A stretch of DNA of 64,000 nucleotides, taken from Rhodospirillaceae bacterium (GTDB lineage: Bacteria > Pseudomonadota > Alphaproteobacteria > Rhodospirillales > Rhodospirillaceae). Where the stretch lies: positions 62,001 to 126,000 of the forward strand of contig CANJRD010000005.1 of the NCBI GenBank assembly GCA_947476695.1, written 5' to 3'. The notes beneath the pieces are model-generated. The model was not told where the DNA came from. It was given only the letters and a program-made list of their open reading frames with translations, and searched no databases. Numbering within the stretch: position 1 is the first letter of the stretch; each line of letters begins with the position of its first letter. Shown here one piece after another: positions 8,749 through 17,471 of the stretch. A program made the translations under genes and the position numbers.

Positions 8749-10791
8749 ATGCGTTCGTTCATTGCGTGTCAATGGCTGGGCCTTGCAATCGCGCTCGTGA
8801 CGACGTCGGCCTTCGCCCAGAGCCCGCCAACGCGTTCGCCCAATTTTGCAGGCTACGATTGCAGCGCCGTTGCGAAAGCGCCGGCGGGTTCGGTGGTGAC
8901 AACGCAGCACATCGGCCAGGTCATCAAAGGCAAGTACTTCGAGTGGAATGAGTACGCCATCGCCACCAACGGCGGCGCGCCGCAGCTAGCCTGCATCAGC
9001 GTCATCGGTCCGCGCGGCAAGGCGTTGACGGCCGCGCAGGCGCGCACGTTCATTGCGGACTCTTTGGCGATCGGCGCGCTCAACGCGAACGCGGCTAATG
9101 CCGCGCGCGCGCCCGCGAACGAAACGCCCGAGCGCGTGAAGACTGAACCGCGCAAGCATCGCACGTTGCCAAGCGCGAACGCCGAACGCGCGATGTCGGT
9201 GGCGACGACGACCGGGAGCGATCTTCCGCCCGTCGCGGTGACGAAGTCGTCGGACCCGAATTCGCCGGAGAACACCGCGCCCGCCGAGACGGCAGCCCGT
9301 CAGGGATCGGCGCTCTCCACCTATGAAGACGCGCCGGCGCTTGCGACCGGTATTGAAGACCGCGTGCAGGTCACCAACACCACGACCTATCCGTGGAACA
9401 CAATCGGCTACCTCACCGTCACCTATCCCAACGGTGCCAGTTATCGCTGCACAGGAACGCTCGTCAGTCCGTATGTCGTGCTGACGGCCGGCCACTGCAT
9501 CCACAACAACAACCGCGGCGGCTTCGTCGCGCGCGTGCAGTTCTTCCCGGGCCAGTCGCAGAATGGCCAGAGCGTGCAGCGCCCCTACGGTTCTCACGCC
9601 GACTGGCAGAACCTCAAGACGACCCAGCGCTGGATGCAAATCTCGGGCAGCGACGGCTATCCCGTGACCGACTATCAGAACGACTTCGCCGCCGTCCAAT
9701 TCAAGACGCCTTTCACTCACACCAGCACCTTCATGCCGGTGGTGTTCTCGAGTGTCGCCACCACCGTCACCAGCGGCGGCTATCCCGCGCAGGTGAACGG
9801 TGCGAATTTCTACGCGCCCTTTACCGACAGCGGCAGCGAACGCGCTGCGTATTTGCGCCCCAGCCACGTGCGCGAGTTCGCAATAGACTCTTCGGGCGGC
9901 AACTCCGGCGGCCCCTTCTGGGCGACGGATCTATCGACCGGTCGGCCCCAGTTGGTCGGCTCACTGTCTTACGGCGACGATACCGACGATCAGTCGGGCG
10001 GTCCGTACTACGACGCCTGGAATCAGTCGATATTGAGCGATTGGATCAGCTGGACTCCGAACGGCGTCGAAGTGGCGCAGAACTCGACGAGCGGTCTGCG
10101 CATGGCTTCGGTGTTCTCCTCTGCCCAGCCGGAATCGCAGTCTTTCATCCGTCTCTACAATCCGTCGGGCGCCCCCGGCACGGTGGCGGTGACGCTGGCG
10201 GACTACGCGACCGGCACTCTGCTTGGCACTTGGACCAGTCCCACGATCCCGGCAGGCGCCTCGCTGCAGTACGGGATCGCGGCGCTTGAGGCCGGCGCGG
10301 GTATCTCACGGCCGCCGTCGTTCTATTCGCTCTCGGTGCGACCGACGTTCGCGGGTTACTTCCAGCATGTGCTGTGGCGCACCGGCGATGGCTCCATCAC
10401 CGACCTGACCACCTGCGACGTGAAAACGACGGAAGACCCGATGACGCTGATGGGCGTGCATTCGGGCATCCTGCAGACCGGCTACCCCAGCACAGTGGTC
10501 ATCCAGAACACCGGCACCACCAACGCCATCGTGACGCTCGGCATCTTCGACGCCCGCAATGGCGCGCGTCTGGGCACGTACACCAGTCCGATGCTGGCGC
10601 CGAACGCGCAGGATATCCGCAGCATGCCCGCGATCGAAGCCGCCGCCGGTATCCGGCCAACCGACGGCATGTATCACTACATCATCAAATCGGATGCGAG
10701 CTTCACCGGATTCCTGCAGCACCTGGTGCGCAACATCTCCTCTGGCGTCATCACCGACATGACCCCGGTGTGCCAGATGGCGCCACCGTAG
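8749..10791 (+). CDS. Secreted trypsin-like serine protease with duplicated C-terminal module
   Basis: About 680 residues. The signal peptide runs from MRSFIACQW to SAFAQS. An Ala/Thr-rich linker follows, then a trypsin-like (S1B/V8-like) domain: His in VVLTAGHCIHN, Asp in DYQNDFAAVQF, Ser in DSSGGNSGGPFW. Two tandem modules of about 110 residues occupy the last third, each beta-rich and ending in a conserved Cys (LTTC and TPVC). The second module clearly matches the C-terminal module of the secreted protein at 14414-15313. GTG 8719 and ATG 8722 are alternative starts; 8749 is preferred because a G-rich site precedes it and the signal peptide is then canonical. Probably exported; the target is unknown. 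Confidence 0.8.
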   Translation: MRSFIACQWLGLAIALVTTSAFAQSPPTRSPNFAGYDCSAVAKAPAGSVVTTQHIGQVIKGKYFEWNEYAIATNGGAPQLACISVIGPRGKALTAAQARTFIADSLAIGALNANAANAARAPANETPERVKTEPRKHRTLPSANAERAMSVATTTGSDLPPVAVTKSSDPNSPENTAPAETAARQGSALSTYEDAPALATGIEDRVQVTNTTTYPWNTIGYLTVTYPNGASYRCTGTLVSPYVVLTAGHCIHNNNRGGFVARVQFFPGQSQNGQSVQRPYGSHADWQNLKTTQRWMQISGSDGYPVTDYQNDFAAVQFKTPFTHTSTFMPVVFSSVATTVTSGGYPAQVNGANFYAPFTDSGSERAAYLRPSHVREFAIDSSGGNSGGPFWATDLSTGRPQLVGSLSYGDDTDDQSGGPYYDAWNQSILSDWISWTPNGVEVAQNSTSGLRMASVFSSAQPESQSFIRLYNPSGAPGTVAVTLADYATGTLLGTWTSPTIPAGASLQYGIAALEAGAGISRPPSFYSLSVRPTFAGYFQHVLWRTGDGSITDLTTCDVKTTEDPMTLMGVHSGILQTGYPSTVVIQNTGTTNAIVTLGIFDARNGARLGTYTSPMLAPNAQDIRSMPAIEAAAGIRPTDGMYHYIIKSDASFTGFLQHLVRNISSGVITDMTPVCQMAPP

Positions 10792-10795
10792 GAAT

Positions 10796-11308
10796 TTACG
10801 CGCGCTCCAGCGTCACGAAGCTGAACGCCGGCTGATCGCCCTCGGCGGCGTGATCCTCGCGTGCGGTTTCGCGCCAGCCGTCGCGCGAGATGGCGAGCTT
10901 GGCGTCGCCCGGATAGTCGCGGTGGACTTCCGTCAGGTAGATGCGCGCCGCCTGCGGCAGCGTCTGGCGGTAAATCTCGGCGCCGCCGATCACCGCCACC
11001 TCGTCCACCCCGACGCGGTGCGCGTCTTCATAGGCCAGCGCCAGCGCGGTCGCGACGTCGTTCGCCATCGTCACGCCTTCGGCCCGCCAATTGGCATCGC
11101 GTGTGACAACGATGTTGGTCCGGCGGGGCAGCGGCCGACCGATCGACTCATAGGTCTTGCGCCCCATGACAACCGGCTTGCCCAGGGTCATGCGCTTGAA
11201 ATGCTGGAGATCGGCGGAGATGTGCCACGGCAGCTTGCCGTCGACACCGATGACGCCATTCTGCGCGCAGGCGACGACAAAGACGATGCGCACGGGCTCG
11301 GTGATCAT
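10796..11308 (-). CDS. folA: Dihydrofolate reductase
   Basis: FolA reduces dihydrofolate to tetrahydrofolate with NADPH, regenerating the cofactor used by ThyA. The 170-residue protein has the DHFR signature VVACAQNGVIGVDGKLPWHISADL. It then shows FKRMTLGKPVVMGRKTYESIGRPLP with the NADPH-binding segment, VIGGAEIYRQ, and the late YLTEVH strand. The next upstream gene on the strand is thyA, 6 bases before it, so both are cotranscribed in the common thyA-folA order. Confidence 0.97.
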   Translation of the reverse strand: MITEPVRIVFVVACAQNGVIGVDGKLPWHISADLQHFKRMTLGKPVVMGRKTYESIGRPLPRRTNIVVTRDANWRAEGVTMANDVATALALAYEDAHRVGVDEVAVIGGAEIYRQTLPQAARIYLTEVHRDYPGDAKLAISRDGWRETAREDHAAEGDQPAFSFVTLERA

Positions 11309-11314
11309 CGGGCG

Positions 11315-12109
11315 CTAAACCGCGACCTTGGCGGCGATATGCGGATGCGGTGCATAGTTCTCGAACGCGATGTCCTGGAACTTGAAGTCGAAGATGCTGG
11401 TCACATCCGGATTGAGCTTCAGCATCGGCAGCGGCTTGGGCGTCCGCTTCAGCTGCTCCTTCGCCTGCTCCAGATGGTTCAGGTAGAGGTGCGCGTCGCC
11501 CAGGACGTGCACGAACTCACCGGGCTTCAGACCCGTCACCTGCGTCATCATCGCCGTCAGCAGCGCATAGGACGCGATGTTGAACGGCACGCCCAGGAAG
11601 ATGTCGCCGCTGCGCTGGTACAGCAGGCACGACAGCCGCCCCTCGGCGACATAAAACTGGAAGAACGCGTGACACGGCGGCAGCGCCATCTTGTCGACGT
11701 CGGCCGGGTTCCAGGCCGAGACGATGTGCCGGCGCGAATCCGGATTGCGCTTCAGGCTGTCCACGACTTTCGCGATCTGATCGACCGTCTCGCCGTCCGG
11801 CCCCGCCCAGCTGCGCCACTGGCGCCCGTACACGGGCCCCAAGTCGCCGTTCGCGTCGGCCCATTCGTTCCAGATCGAGACGCCGTTGTCGTTCAGATAT
11901 TTGACGTTGGTATCGCCCTTCAGCAGCCACAGCAGCTCGTGCACGATCGACTTGATGTGCAGCTTCTTGGTGGTGAGCAGGGGAAAATCTTCGCTGAGAT
12001 CGAAGCGCATCTGATAGCCGAACACGGACAGCGTGCCGGTGCCGGTGCGGTCGGTCTTGCGCGCGCCGTGTGCGAGGACGTGATCGAGGAGGTCGAGGTA
12101 TTGCTGCAT
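11315..12109 (-). CDS. thyA: Thymidylate synthase
   Basis: ThyA methylates dUMP to dTMP with methylene-THF. The 264-residue protein has the E. coli-type length. It shows [45 protein letters not shown], the catalytic Cys in [12 protein letters not shown], and [21 protein letters not shown]. It is the first gene of the thyA-folA pair and is transcribed away from the tmRNA gene. A TATAAC box lies just upstream of its ATG, but I see no convincing -35 partner. Confidence 0.97.
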   Translation of the reverse strand: MQQYLDLLDHVLAHGARKTDRTGTGTLSVFGYQMRFDLSEDFPLLTTKKLHIKSIVHELLWLLKGDTNVKYLNDNGVSIWNEWADANGDLGPVYGRQWRSWAGPDGETVDQIAKVVDSLKRNPDSRRHIVSAWNPADVDKMALPPCHAFFQFYVAEGRLSCLLYQRSGDIFLGVPFNIASYALLTAMMTQVTGLKPGEFVHVLGDAHLYLNHLEQAKEQLKRTPKPLPMLKLNPDVTSIFDFKFQDIAFENYAPHPHIAAKVAV

Positions 12110-12224
12110 GGGTCGGTTATAGCGACTTTCGGGCGCGCGGCGGAAACATCAAAGTTTGTCTGGCGAAGCGGCCGGGCACTGACCGAAAAGCGCCATTTTT
12201 TCCAATAGCTTGCCCGGGAGCGGT

Positions 12225-12252
12225 TTGCTTTTGCCGCCACCGCCCTTATATT
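12225..12252 (+). promoter_or_regulatory. Promoter of the tmRNA gene
   Basis: TTGCTT (12225-12230) and TATATT (12247-12252) are 16 bases apart, a strong housekeeping-type promoter. Initiation would fall near 12259, just before the first stem of the acceptor piece. Confidence 0.65.
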
Positions 12253-12258
12253 GGTGAG

Positions 12259-12575
12259 GCCGTGGCAACACGGCTATGGCGCTAAACCTTTTGTGGAATA
12301 AGCGTAGCGGACCCGGGGGCAGTACCCGGCGTCTCCACCATTTCCCTCCCGCATTCGATGTTGTCCTCGAATGTTCGGAGTCCATGGGGACGAAACAGGC
12401 TCGACGTGCGTGGTAAAGACAAAAGTTGTTCCCGGCATGGTACCGCCGTTATCGGGCCATTTGTAAAAGTGCCAACGACAACGTTGCACTCGTTGAGGAC
12501 GTCCGTCTCGCTGCCTAACGGTAGTTAGACTCATATGTCCAAAGCGCGGTTCGGGGGGCACCGGGCAACAGAAGC
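12259..12575 (+). ncRNA. ssrA: tmRNA, two-piece circularly permuted form
   Basis: tmRNA rescues stalled ribosomes and tags the nascent chain for ClpXP. The gene order is permuted, as known in alphaproteobacteria. The acceptor piece comes first, with a T-arm (GGACCCGGGGGCAGTACCCGG) and CCA at 12338-12340. After an excised spacer, the coding piece starts near 12386 with GGGGACG, which pairs 7 bp with CGTCTCC of the acceptor piece. The tag reading frame at 12471-12518 encodes ANDNVALVEDVRLAA then TAA, resuming on GCC. The LAA end is the ClpX degron, and AANDN suits SspB binding. Both outer ends are estimates. sspB lies 330 bases downstream. Confidence 0.93.
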
Positions 12576-12772
12576 CCCCCACTCTTTCTCGCGATTCCCA
12601 GACAGGCCGACGGCTTCTGATGCCCGGCCTTTAAAATTGCGGGCTCCGCCCGCAGGCAACAGAAGCCCCCCACTCTTTCTCGCGATTCCCGGACAGGCCG
12701 ACGGCTTCTGATGCCCGGCCTTTAAAATTGCGGGCTCCGCCCGCGGGCAACAGAAGCCCCCCACTCTTTCTC
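12564..12772 (+). repeat. 91-bp tandem repeat, about 2.3 copies
   Basis: Units start at 12564, 12655 and 12746 (the last one partial). The first two differ at only a couple of positions. Each unit holds GGCAACAGAAGCCCCCCACT, a GGCCG...CGGCC inverted repeat, the AT-rich TTTAAAATTG and a 6-bp hairpin GCGGGC-TCC-GCCCGC. It lies directly after the tmRNA gene. No protein is credible here: minus-strand frames crossing it are merely repetitive. Confidence 0.9.
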
Positions 12773-12819
12773 ATGCATCGTCATTATAAGTCGGCGCGGC
12801 ATTGCCTGTGGCAAGACCG

Positions 12820-12848
12820 TTGATCCCGCCGCGTATCCCGAACACAAT
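12820..12848 (+). promoter_or_regulatory. Possible sspB promoter
   Basis: TTGATC (12820-12825) and CACAAT (12843-12848) are 17 bases apart and lie about 60 bases upstream of the sspB ATG. Each hexamer matches the consensus at 4 of 6 positions, so this is only moderately supported. Confidence 0.35.
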
Positions 12849-12905
12849 GGCCGCTTCGCGCGTCCAGAGTACACGCGAGCTTTTGTAATCGCTGCGGAAC
12901 TCCCG

Positions 12906-13499
12906 ATGGACGTGACCAAGCTGAGCTACGAGAAGATGGTGGAAGACGCGCTGCGTGGCGTGCTGCGCCAAGCGCTGAAGATCACGGAAGCCCAAGGGTT
13001 GCCCGGATCGCACCACTTCTACATCACCTTCGACACGACCCATCCGGGCGTGAAAATGGCCGACACGTTGCGCACACAGCATCCGAACGAGATGACCATT
13101 GTGCTGCAGCACCAGTTCGCGGACCTGAAGGTCTCGCAAGACCTGTTCGAGATCACCTTGAGCTTCAATGGCGTGAACCAGCGTCTCGTCGTGCCCTTCT
13201 CCGCCGTCACGGCTTTTGCTGATCCGCATGCGAAGTTCGGTCTGCAGTTCCACGTTGAGTTCGAGGAACGCACCGCGGCCGACGAAGAACTGGATATGGA
13301 AGACGACGACGCCGGCGATCCCGATTCGCGCGACGACGATCGCGCGCCGGTCGACGACGCCGTGCCGCTGGATTCGGCGAAAGTGACTCGTCAGGTGAAA
13401 AACCGCAAACCGCAGCTGCGCACGGTGACACCCGACGGCGAAGAGCCGGCGGATACCGCCAGCAAAGTGGTCACCCTCGACGCTTTCCGCAAAAAGTAG
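12906..13499 (+). CDS. sspB: ClpXP adaptor SspB (alpha type)
   Basis: SspB binds the ssrA tag and delivers tagged proteins to ClpXP. The 197-residue protein has a folded domain (about 1-120) with SYEKMVEDALRGVLRQAL, HFYITFDTTHPGVKM, FADLKVSQDLFEITLSFNGV and VVPFSAVTAFADPHAKFGLQF. An acidic disordered linker (about 125-155) follows, then a C-terminal basic tail ending VVTLDAFRKK, corresponding to the ClpX-binding XB peptide. This layout matches alphaproteobacterial SspB. Its position beside the tmRNA gene pairs the adaptor with its substrate tag. Confidence 0.93.
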   Translation: MDVTKLSYEKMVEDALRGVLRQALKITEAQGLPGSHHFYITFDTTHPGVKMADTLRTQHPNEMTIVLQHQFADLKVSQDLFEITLSFNGVNQRLVVPFSAVTAFADPHAKFGLQFHVEFEERTAADEELDMEDDDAGDPDSRDDDRAPVDDAVPLDSAKVTRQVKNRKPQLRTVTPDGEEPADTASKVVTLDAFRKK

Positions 13500-13598
13500 C
13501 TGTCGCCCTGCCCGGAAGAACGCGGCCTTTGAACCTGGCCCCACGCCGACTATCCTAGGGCGTCACGTCTTCACCGGTTTCACCGAGGGGAAAGCGCC

Positions 13599-14339
13599 AT
13601 GACCGATATCATTTCGATGGTTCCACGCCGCCGCGTGCTGGCTTTTGCGAGCCTCGCGACACTCACGGCGTCCTGGGGCCAATCACTGTTGGCCGCCGCA
13701 GCGCCGCTGAAAATCGCCACCATCGGCGCCGGACGCATGGGCGGGGCCCTGGGAACGGCCTTTGCGAAGGCCGGTCATCAAGTGATGTTCTCATCGCGCA
13801 AGCCCGAAGAACTCAAGGACCTGGTGACCGCCGCGGGTCCCAACGCGCGCGCCGGTACCGTGCAGGAAGCCGCCGCGTTCGGCGATGTGGTGGTTCTGGT
13901 GGTCCCCTATGGCGCCATGCCCGAGGTCGCCCGCGACGTCGGCAAGGTGCTCGCGACCAAGGCACTCGTGTTCGACGTCAGCAATCCGCAGCCGCAACGC
14001 GACGGCGACATCGGCGTGAAAGCGCTGGAGCAAGGACCGGGCGAGTATCTCATGCAACTCATGCCCGGTGTGCGCATCGTGCGCGGATTCAATTCGACCA
14101 ACTGGAACAGCATCCCCAAGCCCACCCGTCCCGATGGGGGGAAATTGGGCGTCGCGATCGCCGGCGACGATCCTAAAGGGCTTGAGATCGCGCAAGGCTT
14201 GGCGCGCGAGATCGGCTTCGACCCGGTCGTCGTGGGACCGTTGTCCGTCGGCAAATATCTGTACCGCCCGAGCACGTTCTTCAACGGCTCTCAGTCGGCT
14301 GACGAAATTCGCCAGATCGCGCCGCAGCTGAAAAAGTAA
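13599..14339 (+). CDS. Tat-exported NADP-binding oxidoreductase-like protein
   Basis: 246 residues. The N-terminus has a twin-arginine signal (PRRRVLAFASLATLTASWG, about 8-26, cleavage near LLAAAAP). It is followed directly by a Rossmann fold, IATIGAGRMGGALGTAFAKAGHQVMFSSRKP, of the F420-dependent NADP reductase/NADP-binding family. LVFDVSNPQPQRDG and RIVRGFNSTNW follow, as in that family. It is probably periplasmic with a pre-loaded nucleotide cofactor. The substrate is unknown. An AGGGG site precedes the ATG. It converges on the secreted protein gene across a shared terminator. Confidence 0.75.
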   Translation: MTDIISMVPRRRVLAFASLATLTASWGQSLLAAAAPLKIATIGAGRMGGALGTAFAKAGHQVMFSSRKPEELKDLVTAAGPNARAGTVQEAAAFGDVVVLVVPYGAMPEVARDVGKVLATKALVFDVSNPQPQRDGDIGVKALEQGPGEYLMQLMPGVRIVRGFNSTNWNSIPKPTRPDGGKLGVAIAGDDPKGLEIAQGLAREIGFDPVVVGPLSVGKYLYRPSTFFNGSQSADEIRQIAPQLKK

Positions 14340-14359
14340 GTCGGCCTCAGACGAATCAT

Positions 14360-14393
14360 GGAGCGCCGGGCGCGTGCTGCGCCCCGGCGCTCC
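14360..14393. terminator. Bidirectional terminator hairpin
   Basis: Perfect 11-bp arms GGAGCGCCGGG / CCCGGCGCTCC flank a 12-base loop that can pair further. It sits between two convergent genes, which fits termination of both. There is no clear U-tract. Confidence 0.6.
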
Positions 14394-14413
14394 AATCTCG
14401 TCACACCCTCAGC

Positions 14414-15313
14414 TTAAGGGTTGATCAGGCAAGAGCTCGAGATATTGGTCAGCGAGTTGAGTTGCTGATTGTTGATCGACTGCACAGCCATGCCGTTAAA
14501 AGTGACCGTATCCGCCGAGAAGAACATATTCACGTGATACTCGCCCGGGCCTGGCGTGTAGTTCAGCGTCCGTTCGACATCCGCCATATTGAGTACCGCT
14601 GTGTCATTGGCGGCGAGACCCAGGGTTAGCGTTCCCAGGAACGCGCCGGTCCCGGCTTTGTAGACATTGGCCCGGTACGTTGCATTGAGCGCATAGAAGT
14701 TGTGGAAGTACACGGTGCTCGGATATCCCGAGATCAGCGATGTATGCACGTTGGTCAGCTGCTGACTCAGGTAGGAATAGTCCACCCCGCCGCTGCGATA
14801 CGTGCAAACGCTCAGGTTCTCGAAGAACCCATTCTGCGAATTGTAGTTGACGTGCTGGACGCTGACGGCACGACCGGCATGTTGGCTTGTCACGTAGAGC
14901 GACAGCTGCCGATCGCTGGCGGACGGTCCCGAAATCCGCAACGCGGTGAAAATGTCGGTGATCGAATATTGTGGCGACGCGTTCGCCGCCACCGTGATGT
15001 TCATCGTGCCGTAGTTTGTGCCCGTCGGCGACCCGACGAGGGTCGCGGAGAACGTCGCCGTACTGCCGGTGCCGTTGGCAAACCGGAAGTACGAGTAGTT
15101 GTTGCCCGCGCCATAGAGCACAGGTGACAGCACCGTGGAGCCGTTCACCGCCTGGCCGCGTTCGATGTCGGCGGTGGCCGATGCGCGCTCAAGACGCGGC
15201 GGCGCGGGCGAATCGCCACGCGGAGGCTCGACAAACGACGCCGAAATCTCAGCCGCGTTGCCGGCGCTCCCAAGCGCCATAAGCATCAAAAGAGGTAGCG
15301 CAAAAACTCGCAT
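14414..15313 (-). CDS. Secreted protein with two Cys-terminated modules, function unknown
   Basis: 299 residues with a signal peptide (MRVFALPLLMLMALGSAGNAAE). Two beta-rich segments of roughly 110-120 residues follow. The first ends LSVC. The second runs from VHTSLISGYPSTV and ends SSSCLINP. The second aligns with the C-terminal module of the protease at 8749-10791 (VHSGILQTGYPSTV...GARLGTYTS...TPVC). There is no protease domain. A secreted binding or assembly role is possible, but no function can be assigned. Confidence 0.75.
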   Translation of the reverse strand: MRVFALPLLMLMALGSAGNAAEISASFVEPPRGDSPAPPRLERASATADIERGQAVNGSTVLSPVLYGAGNNYSYFRFANGTGSTATFSATLVGSPTGTNYGTMNITVAANASPQYSITDIFTALRISGPSASDRQLSLYVTSQHAGRAVSVQHVNYNSQNGFFENLSVCTYRSGGVDYSYLSQQLTNVHTSLISGYPSTVYFHNFYALNATYRANVYKAGTGAFLGTLTLGLAANDTAVLNMADVERTLNYTPGPGEYHVNMFFSADTVTFNGMAVQSINNQQLNSLTNISSSCLINP

Positions 15314-15512
15314 AGACGATGTCCCCGTTTCCCAAAGAAGTCTCGTGGCTGGCGCTTCAATGCGTGAAGCTCAACCTCCGGATCGCAAGAGCAACGCCCC
15401 ATCTCGCGTCTATGTTGCACCCCTTTGCAAAATCCGTTTACCGTCCCGCGCGCCCTTCCACCCTCTCGCGCCCACGGCGGACTGACGCGCGGCGGGTTTT
15501 TTCGCTAAGTGA

Positions 15513-15526
15513 TTGATCTAGATCGC
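15513..15526 (+). promoter_or_regulatory. Candidate FNR/FixK-type site upstream of class I fumarase
   Basis: TTGATCTAGATCGC matches the FNR/FixK consensus TTGAT-N4-ATCAA at 8 of 10 defined positions; the last two bases differ. It lies 19 bases before a TATACT box at 15543-15548, which would centre it near -40, the usual activating position. Confidence 0.4.
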
Positions 15527-15587
15527 TGCGAAGTCGTGGCTGTATACTCCGCTTGGCCTTCGACCCGGCTATGACGCAATCACCTGG

Positions 15588-17207
<1,620 letters not shown>

Positions 17208-17216
17208 ATCGACCTG

Positions 17217-17270
17217 CCCCCTCGGGCTTGACCCGAGGGTCCAGAACCACAGCCACCGGCACTCATCACC
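17217..17270. repeat. Intergenic palindromic repeat, copy 1
   Basis: CCTCGGG-CTTGA-CCCGAGG is followed by GGTCCAGAACCACAGCCACC and CCCTGG. The same elements, with the palindrome in inverted position, recur at 20755-20850. Such palindromes are common between genes in alphaproteobacteria. Confidence 0.7.
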
Positions 17271-17287
17271 CTGGTTCGTCGGGTTAA

Positions 17288-17450
17288 TTCCACGGAAGAG
17301 GCGGAGCTTTGTCTGGCATTCCACAGACTCGGCGAAAGCATCGCCGGGGCGGCTCATCGTCTTTCGGCTGATTAAATTTACCACCCGCGAAAATAGATCG
17401 TGAGGCCGGTCGAACGCCATCGTGCTCAACTGGACAATGTTCCACGGAAG
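17288..17450. repeat. Direct repeat TTCCACGGAAG in the ATPase upstream region
   Basis: The 11-mer occurs at 17288-17298 and again at 17440-17450, just before the ATPase start. Each contains a TTCC...GGAA dyad, so they could be operator half-sites. The rest of 17271-17471 shows no gene. Confidence 0.35.
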
Positions 17451-17471
17451 CCTCCTTCGCGACGGACAATC

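Noticed and set aside
12531-12770. Small repetitive frames across the 91-bp repeats
   Set aside because: Their repetition simply follows the DNA repeat; no start signal or conserved protein pattern.
12564-12772. CRISPR array
   Set aside because: Units are 91 bp and identical throughout, with no variable spacers and no cas genes nearby.
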